DNA of 10,623 bases. It comes from Phycisphaerae bacterium (GTDB lineage: Bacteria; Planctomycetota; Phycisphaerae; Phycisphaerales; SM1A02). The notes below the pieces were generated by a model. It was not told the origin of the DNA, did no database searches, and worked only from the letters and a program-made list of their open reading frames with translations. Position numbers and translations under genes: made by a program. Numbering within the stretch: position 1 is the first letter of the stretch; each line of letters starts with the position of its first letter. Below, in pieces: positions 6,307 through 10,623 of the stretch. The stretch covers positions 1 through 10,623 of the forward strand of contig VGXJ01000040.1 in the NCBI GenBank assembly GCA_016873375.1, in the 5' to 3' direction.

Positions 6307-7080
6307 ATGACCACGACTCCGAACGCCCCCGCCGCTGTCATCCTTGCCGCAGGCAAGGGCACGCGCATGAACAGCGACCTTCCGAAGGTCATGCATCCGG
6401 CCTTCGGTCGGCCACTCGTCGAGTGGGTCGTGCTCGCGTGCCGCGAGGCCGGTGTCGGACGGATCGTGCTCGTGGTCGGCCACGGTGCCGAGGTCGTGCG
6501 TGCGCACTTCGCCGGCCAGCAGGACATCGAGTTCGTGGTGCAATCGCCGCAGTTGGGCACGGGGCACGCCGTCGACCAGTCCCGGCCGCTGCTTTCTGGC
6601 GAGCCCACACGCGAATTGCTCGTGCTCTGCGGTGATGGACCGCTCATCCGGGCCTCCACGCTGCGTGCTTTGCTGGGCGCGCATCAATCCGCCCACGCGT
6701 CGGCCACGCTCGCCACGAGCGTCATCGAAGAACCCACCGGGTACGGTCGCATCGAGCGTGACGCGAGCGGTCGCTTCCTGCGCATCGTCGAGCAGAAGGA
6801 TGCCACCCCGGCCCAGCTGGCGATCCGCGAGGTGAACCCGAGCTACTACTGCTTCACGGCGGGCGATCTCTTCCGTTCGCTTGCGCGGGTCGACAACAAG
6901 AACGCCAACGGCGAGTACTACATCACCGACACCTTCGGATTGCTCCGAGACGAGGGGCGCACCGTCGCCGTGGTCGATGCCGTGCCCGCCTCCGACGTCC
7001 TCAGTGTGAACACTCCGGCGCAACTGGCTGAAGTCAGCGCCATCCTCGAATCCCGCATGACCGCAGGAGCCCATCCATGA
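6307..7080 (+). CDS. glmU: UTP-GlcNAc-1-phosphate uridylyltransferase, GlmU N-terminal domain only
   Basis: Nucleotidyltransferase that makes UDP-GlcNAc from GlcNAc-1-P and UTP for peptidoglycan and other envelope glycans; cytoplasmic and Mg-dependent. It is 257 residues. Seen: LAAGKGTRM (13-21), LPKVMHP (25-31), QLGTGHA (82-88), CGDGPLI with metal-ligand Asp110, TGYGRI (144-149), VEQKDA with Glu162, VN at 176-177, NGEYYITD (201-208), and VNTPAQL with Asn235, the second metal-ligand position of GlmU. These follow E. coli GlmU closely through the uridylyltransferase domain. The left-handed beta-helix acetyltransferase half (full GlmU is about 456 residues) is absent. The stop codon overlaps the prs start (ATGA), so this is an architecture and not a visible frameshift. 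The ribosome binding site is GAAGGGA at 6293-6299, upstream of ATG 6307. A related sugar-phosphate uridylyltransferase with another substrate is the alternative. Confidence 0.88.
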   Translation: MTTTPNAPAAVILAAGKGTRMNSDLPKVMHPAFGRPLVEWVVLACREAGVGRIVLVVGHGAEVVRAHFAGQQDIEFVVQSPQLGTGHAVDQSRPLLSGEPTRELLVLCGDGPLIRASTLRALLGAHQSAHASATLATSVIEEPTGYGRIERDASGRFLRIVEQKDATPAQLAIREVNPSYYCFTAGDLFRSLARVDNKNANGEYYITDTFGLLRDEGRTVAVVDAVPASDVLSVNTPAQLAEVSAILESRMTAGAHP

Positions 7081-8060
7081 GCACGACTGAACGCGATGGA
7101 CTGAAGATCTTCGCCGGCAGCACAGGGCGTGCGCTGGCCCAATCGATGTGCGCCCACCTCGAACTTCCACTGGGCCAGGCGACCACGATCGTGTTCCCCG
7201 ACGGCGAACTCATCGTGAAGCTGGAGGAGGATGTGCGCGGCCGCGACATCTTCGTGGTGATCTCCACCTGCGAGCCCGTGAACAGCAGCGTGATGGAGCT
7301 CCTGATCTTCATCGATTGCCTGCGTCGGGCGAGCGCCAAGCGCATCACGGCCGTGATCCCTTACTTCGGCTACGCGCGCCAGGACCGCAAGGACGAGGGG
7401 CGCGTGCCGATCACCGCCAAGCTCGTGGCCAACCTGATCACCAAGGCCGGCGCCGATCGAGTGCTGTGCATGGACCTCCATGCCGCACAGATCCAGGGCT
7501 TCTTCGACCTGCCGGTGGATCACCTGAGCGCCTCGCCGGTGATCGCGGACCACTTCCTCCGGCTCAAGCCGTCCCTCGGCGAGATCTGCGTGGTCAGCCC
7601 CGATGTGGGCAATGTGAAGGTGGCGAACATGTACGCCAACCTGCTGCACGCCGACCTGGCGATCATCGACAAGCGCCGCACCTCGGGCTCAGCGGTCACC
7701 GTGAAGAACCTGATCGGCGATGTCGAGGGGCGCACGGTGCTGATGTTCGACGACATGATCTCGACAGCCGGCACCATCTGCGAAGCGGCGAAAGTCGTGC
7801 GTGAGCACGGTGCGAGGGCCGTCTACGCCGCATGCACCCACCCGCTGCTCGTGGGCCTTGCCACGCAGAGGCTCAGCGAGCCGCTGGTCGATGGCGTCGT
7901 CGGCTGCGACACGATCCCCAACGGCCCGCGATTCGAACCCATCGCCCACAAATTCACCATGCTGTCGGTCGCTCCGCTGTTGGGCGAAGCCATCCGACGC
8001 ATCCACAACGACCAGTCCATCAGCGCGCTCTTCAAGCACGGCCTCGGGGCCAAGCGCTGA
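7077..8060 (+). CDS. prs: Ribose-phosphate pyrophosphokinase (PRPP synthetase, class I)
   Basis: Converts ribose-5-phosphate and ATP to PRPP plus AMP, feeding purine, pyrimidine, NAD, His and Trp synthesis in the cytoplasm. It is 327 residues, slightly longer than the usual 310-320 because of a short N-terminal lead. Seen: FPDGE (40-44; FSDGE in E. coli), GYARQDRKD (98-106) in the ATP-binding region, MDLHAAQIQGFF with His135, DKRR (198-201) at the flexible catalytic loop, and the PRPP/ribose-phosphate signature VLMFDDMISTAGT (221-233). GCAGGAG (7063-7069) lies 7 nt before ATG 7077. The start overlaps the glmU stop by 4 nt, so the two are very likely translationally coupled. The glmU-prs-ctc-pth order matches that of B. 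subtilis. Confidence 0.98.
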   Translation: MSTTERDGLKIFAGSTGRALAQSMCAHLELPLGQATTIVFPDGELIVKLEEDVRGRDIFVVISTCEPVNSSVMELLIFIDCLRRASAKRITAVIPYFGYARQDRKDEGRVPITAKLVANLITKAGADRVLCMDLHAAQIQGFFDLPVDHLSASPVIADHFLRLKPSLGEICVVSPDVGNVKVANMYANLLHADLAIIDKRRTSGSAVTVKNLIGDVEGRTVLMFDDMISTAGTICEAAKVVREHGARAVYAACTHPLLVGLATQRLSEPLVDGVVGCDTIPNGPRFEPIAHKFTMLSVAPLLGEAIRRIHNDQSISALFKHGLGAKR

Positions 8061-8100
8061 GTCCTCAGTCACCCCGAACCAACACAGGAGTCCACAACAC

Positions 8101-8763
8101 ATGGCATCCACCACCCCCACCGTCGCCGCCACCCTGCGTGAGCGGCTTGGCACCCGTTACACCCGTCGCCTCCGCGCGCAGGGCCTGCTCCCGGTCGTGA
8201 TCTACGGCCACGGCGAGAAGCCCGTGTCCGCGGCGGTCAACGCCAAGGAATTGCTGGGTCACCTGCACCACGGCAGCCACGTCATCACCGTGGCGCTCGG
8301 CGGCGCCAGCCAGACCTGCCTGGTCAAGGAGCTGCAGTTCGGATACCTCGGCGACGACGTGATCCACGTCGACCTCGCCCGCGTGAACCTCGATGAGATC
8401 GTGCGCGTGAACGTGCGCATCGAATTCTTCGGCGAGTGCGCGGCGTCCAAGAAGCCCGGCGCCGTGCTCACCCACGACATGGCCGAGCTCGCGATCAACT
8501 GCAAGGTGCGCGACATTCCTGAGTCCGTGCGTGCCGACCTGTCTGCCATGGCAGGCGAGATGCTCAGCGCGGGCGACCTGAAGCTGCCGGCAGGCATCAG
8601 CCTTGCGATCGACGCGCACGCCCCCGTGGCCCGCGTGATCATCATCGCCGAGGAGAAGGCTGGAGAAGCCGCAGCGCCCGCCGCCGACGCTGCAGCCCCC
8701 GCGGCCGAAGCGAAGAAGGATGGCGAAGGCGACGCAGCGAAGGCCGCTGCGCCGAAGAAGTGA
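8101..8763 (+). CDS. rplY: Large-subunit ribosomal protein bL25 (TL5/CTC form)
   Basis: Binds 5S rRNA in the 50S central protuberance. It is 220 residues, the long CTC/TL5 type and not the short E. coli L25 (94). Seen: N-terminal 5S-binding beta-barrel (about 5-92) with RLGTRYTRRLRAQGLLPVVI followed by YG at 15-36 and VKELQFGYLGDDVIHVDLAR at 75-94, then the C-terminal CTC domain (about 97-185) with VRVNVRIEFFGE and the LPAGI segment at 162-166. Residues 186-220 are an Ala/Lys/Glu-rich low-complexity tail that is probably disordered. AGGAG (8086-8090) lies 10 nt before ATG 8101. It is 40 bp after prs and 23 bp before pth, consistent with one operon. Confidence 0.96.
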   Translation: MASTTPTVAATLRERLGTRYTRRLRAQGLLPVVIYGHGEKPVSAAVNAKELLGHLHHGSHVITVALGGASQTCLVKELQFGYLGDDVIHVDLARVNLDEIVRVNVRIEFFGECAASKKPGAVLTHDMAELAINCKVRDIPESVRADLSAMAGEMLSAGDLKLPAGISLAIDAHAPVARVIIIAEEKAGEAAAPAADAAAPAAEAKKDGEGDAAKAAAPKK

Positions 8764-8786
8764 GCCCATCCATCGACTGAAGGATC

Positions 8787-9428
8787 ATGAAGCTTGTCGT
8801 CGGACTCGGCAACCCAGGCAACGACTACCGCGGCACCCGGCACAACGCCGGGTTCGAGGTGGTCGATGCCCTCGTCAAGCGCCATGCGCGGGACGCGGGG
8901 CGGGAGCGCTTCGGCGCGATCTGCTGGGAAGCCGAGCTCCGTGTCGACGGCAGGCCGGACAAGGTGCTGTTCATGAAGCCAATGACCTTCATGAACCTCT
9001 CGGGCGACCCCGTGGCGCAAGCCATGCGGTTCCACAAGCTCGACGCCGCGCGCGACCTCCTGGTCGTTGCCGACGACCTTGCCCTGCCCGTTGGCCACAT
9101 CCGCCTGCGCCAGGACGGCGGCAGCGGCGGGCACAACGGGCTGGCCGACATCGCACTCAAGCTGTCCAGCGGAAACTGGGCTCGCCTGCGTGTGGGCATC
9201 GGAAAGCCAAGCGAGCGCATGTCCCAAGTCGCGCATGTGCTCGGGCGCTTCACCGACGAGGAACGTCCTTCCGTCGACGCATCCATCGCTTCCGCCTCCG
9301 AGGCCGTCCTGGCCTGGCTCGATCGCGGCGCCGCCGCCGCGATGAACGCGTTCAACACCAAGGTGCCTGCACCAACTCCCGGTCCGCACGGTGCAGGGCC
9401 ACAGACCGACAGCGCGCCGTCATCGTGA
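8787..9428 (+). CDS. pth: Peptidyl-tRNA hydrolase
   Basis: Cleaves the ester bond of peptidyl-tRNAs released from stalled ribosomes, recycling tRNA in the cytoplasm. It is 213 residues. Seen: GLGNPGNDYRGTRHNAGF with catalytic His19 and Asn20, KPMTFMNLSG (64-73, Asn70 in the peptidyl-binding site), VADDLALPVG with Asp96/Asp97 at the position of E. coli Asp93, GGSGGHNGL (111-119, with Asn116), and RLRVGIGKP. The C-terminal 20 or so residues (Pro, Gly and Ser rich) go beyond the usual fold. The start is the canonical one (MKLVVGLGNPG), but the only Shine-Dalgarno match, GAAGGA at 8779-8784, leaves just 2 nt before the ATG, so initiation may rely partly on rplY translation ending 23 nt upstream. 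This is the fourth gene of the glmU-prs-ctc-pth series. Confidence 0.97.
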   Translation: MKLVVGLGNPGNDYRGTRHNAGFEVVDALVKRHARDAGRERFGAICWEAELRVDGRPDKVLFMKPMTFMNLSGDPVAQAMRFHKLDAARDLLVVADDLALPVGHIRLRQDGGSGGHNGLADIALKLSSGNWARLRVGIGKPSERMSQVAHVLGRFTDEERPSVDASIASASEAVLAWLDRGAAAAMNAFNTKVPAPTPGPHGAGPQTDSAPSS

Positions 9429-9466
9429 CGACGCATCAGAACCCCAACCACTACGAGGTATTCACC

Positions 9467-9889
9467 ATGACCGAGACCCGCACCGCCCAGTACGAGGGCA
9501 TGTTCCTCTTCCCGCAGTCCGCCGTCGCCGACCTGCAGGGCACCGTCGAATCCGTGAAGCAGATGCTCACGGCCCGTGGCGCCGCCATTTGCAGCATCAC
9601 CAAGTGGGACGAGCGCCGCCTCGCCTACGACATCGCCGGCAACAAGCGCGGCCTGTACATCCTCGCGTACTTCAACGCGCCCACCGCCATGCTCAAGGAG
9701 ATCGAGCGTGACTGCAACCTGAACGAGCGCATGCTGCGTTCGCTCGTGACGCGCGCCGACCACCTGACCCCCGAGCAGATGAACGATGCCGAAGGCCAGG
9801 CCAAGCTTGCCATGGAGATGAAGCTCCGCCGCTCCGAGGGCGATGAAGCGGGCGAAGCCATGGCGGCTCCGGCCCCCGCGGCGGAGTGA
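9467..9889 (+). CDS. rpsF: Small-subunit ribosomal protein bS6
   Basis: 30S platform protein that pairs with S18. It is 140 residues. Seen: YEGMFLFPQSA at 9-19 (first beta strand), KWDERRLAYDIAGNKRGLYI at 46-65, where most S6 proteins have KWGRRRLAY, YFNAPTAMLKEIERDCNLNE at 68-87, and RSLVTRAD near 91-98. The Ala/Glu-rich C-terminal tail (about 105-140) is typical low complexity. I chose ATG 9467 because GAGGT (9455-9459) lies 7 nt upstream and S6 proteins begin just before the YE strand. An in-frame GTG at 9425 overlaps the pth stop (GTGA) and would add 14 residues; less likely. It is 38 bp after pth and probably the last gene before the terminator at 9963-9992. Confidence 0.96.
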   Translation: MTETRTAQYEGMFLFPQSAVADLQGTVESVKQMLTARGAAICSITKWDERRLAYDIAGNKRGLYILAYFNAPTAMLKEIERDCNLNERMLRSLVTRADHLTPEQMNDAEGQAKLAMEMKLRRSEGDEAGEAMAAPAPAAE

Positions 9890-9962
9890 GTCACGGCTTC
9901 CGAGCGGTCGCGCCTGCGTGCGGCCGTCCGGGACCGGCCTCCCAGCACCACATCGATCAATC

Positions 9963-9992
9963 AGGGCCGTGCCTCCGGGCGCGGCCCTTTTT
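9963..9992 (+). terminator. Intrinsic terminator after rpsF
   Basis: AGGGCCGTGCC (9963-9973) and GGCGCGGCCCT (9978-9988) form an 11-bp stem with one T-G wobble. They close a TCCG loop, a member of the stable UNCG tetraloop class, and a run of T follows at 9988-9992. It lies 73 bp after the rpsF stop and separates rpsF from ssb. This is the clearest transcription signal in the window. Confidence 0.9.
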
Positions 9993-10046
9993 CATGGCGA
10001 TCCACCGAAATTCCCGCTGTTTCGTGGGGGTGGCGTCACGGCTGAC

Positions 10047-10052
10047 TAGGAT
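10047..10052 (+). promoter_or_regulatory. Candidate -10 element of ssb
   Basis: TAGGAT, within CTGACTAGGATG, ends 27 bp before the ssb ATG. It is downstream of the rpsF terminator, so ssb needs its own promoter here. No clear -35 box. It shares the CTA(C/G)(C/G)AT pattern with sites at 2419, 5974 and 6162. Confidence 0.45.
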
Positions 10053-10079
10053 GCCCGTTCATCCAAGGAGAAACACCAC

Positions 10080-10538
10080 ATGGCATCATTCAACAAGGTC
10101 ATCCTGCTCGGCAACCTCACCCGTGACCCCGAGCTCAAGCATGTCGCCGGCAACCAGGCCGTGGCCGAGCTCGGCCTCGCCGTCAACCGCCGCTTCCGCA
10201 CCAAGGACAATGAAGAGCGTGAAGAGGTCACCTTCGTCGATTGCGAAGCGTGGGGCCGCACTGCCGAGGTGCTCAAGCAGTACCTCACCAAGGGCAGCCC
10301 GATCTTCATCGAAGGCCGCCTCAAGCTCGACCAGTGGGAGAGCAAGGAAGGCGAGAAGCGCTCCAAGCTCCGCGTGGTGATCGAGAACTTCCAGTTCGTC
10401 GGCAGCCGCGGCGAGGGCTCCGGCACCGGTGGCGGTGGTGGCGGCGGCTTTGCGCGCGCCGGTCGTGGATCGGCAGGCGGTGGTGGCAGCGGCGGCGGCG
10501 AACACGTGCCGCTCCCGAGCGACGACATTCCGTTCTGA
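10080..10538 (+). CDS. ssb: Single-stranded DNA-binding protein
   Basis: Coats single-stranded DNA in replication, recombination and repair, and recruits partner proteins through its C-terminal tip. It is 152 residues. Seen: OB-fold at about 1-107 with FNKVILLGNLTRDPELK, LAVNRRFR, VDCEAWGRTAE (Trp58, a conserved DNA-stacking position), YLTKGSPIFIEGRLKLDQWE and FQFVG. A Gly-rich linker (about 111-140, with runs of Gly) follows, then the acidic tip SDDIPF, the standard partner-docking end. AAGGAG (10065-10070) lies 9 nt before ATG 10080. In many bacteria ssb lies between rpsF and rpsR in one operon; here rpsF is adjacent but a terminator intervenes. No rpsR is seen in the 85 bp that follow. Confidence 0.98.
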   Translation: MASFNKVILLGNLTRDPELKHVAGNQAVAELGLAVNRRFRTKDNEEREEVTFVDCEAWGRTAEVLKQYLTKGSPIFIEGRLKLDQWESKEGEKRSKLRVVIENFQFVGSRGEGSGTGGGGGGGFARAGRGSAGGGGSGGGEHVPLPSDDIPF

Positions 10539-10623
10539 TCCTGTCCATCGCCGGCGCACGCCGTCATCAAGACTGGCAGCGCGTGAGCGCAGCGTGCGTG
10601 ACTTCAAACTTCGCCCCAAGACA
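10539..10623. other. 3' flank of ssb, nothing assignable
   Basis: These 85 bases contain no clear gene. A plus-strand frame opening with GTG at 10594 stays open to the edge for ten codons (MRDFKLRPKT), with no ribosome binding site. It does not look like the start of rpsR or rplI. Small GC-rich inverted repeats are present, but no T-tract. Confidence 0.3.

Noticed and set aside
6281..6310. Nine-residue leader ORF (MAGPEGNAP) whose stop overlaps the glmU start
   Set aside because: No ribosome binding site precedes it, and the overlap ATGA can arise by chance. Its last codons contain the glmU ribosome binding site.
8720..9466. In-frame extension upstream of rpsF covering pth in another frame
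   Set aside because: The pth reading is clearly the real one over 8787-9428. The rpsF frame becomes protein-like only from 9467.
10410..10500. G-rich repeated codons in ssb, resembling a microsatellite
   Set aside because: Explained by the Gly-rich linker normal for SSB proteins.
1..10623. Search for mobile elements, CRISPR repeats, defence genes or toxin-antitoxin pairs
   Set aside because: No transposase, integrase, direct repeat array or small paired ORFs were found. All sizeable coding regions are housekeeping or common metabolic genes.

Overview
The window is GC-rich bacterial chromosome carrying ordinary, conserved housekeeping genes. I see no phage, transposon, CRISPR array or obvious horizontally acquired block. 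Protein sequences and gene order suggest a member of the Planctomycetota, perhaps the Phycisphaerae. This is an impression from general similarity and was not tested by a search. A class B penicillin-binding protein and a GlmU-type enzyme imply that the organism makes peptidoglycan.

Layout. (1) Positions 1-2341, minus strand: a large PBP2/MrdA-like transpeptidase that runs off the left edge. (2) A 111-bp divergent intergenic region with candidate promoters in both directions and a small palindrome. (3) 2453-3541, plus: the complete ATPase YchF. (4) A convergent gap with a hairpin. (5) 3606-4277, minus: leucyl/phenylalanyl-tRNA-protein transferase (aat). It lies downstream of an aldehyde dehydrogenase (4356-5726, minus) on the same strand, with a GC-rich hairpin between them. 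(6) 5727-6191: a roughly 465-bp divergent non-coding region with an inverted repeat upstream of the dehydrogenase and two similar promoter-like elements facing right. (7) 6192-6262: tRNA-Gln(TTG). It is followed closely by a dense plus-strand cluster: glmU (uridylyltransferase domain only), prs, rplY/ctc, pth and rpsF. An intrinsic terminator follows at 9963-9992. (8) 10080-10538, plus: ssb, with its own promoter-like element. The last 85 bases hold nothing I can assign.

How the genes fit together. The order glmU-prs-ctc-pth is the same as the classic Bacillus subtilis gcaD-prs-ctc-spoVC cluster. It links UDP-GlcNAc supply (cell wall), PRPP supply (nucleotides) and translation (5S rRNA-binding L25, peptidyl-tRNA recycling). 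Here rpsF is joined to its 3' end. ssb, which often shares an operon with rpsF, is separated from it by a terminator. The most unusual points are the GlmU that lacks its acetyltransferase half, the enlarged region ahead of the PBP2 catalytic domain, the recurring CTA(C/G)(C/G)AT element ahead of several transcription units, and the altered substrate-pocket motif in Aat. Most long ORFs on the opposite strands are GC-driven shadows.
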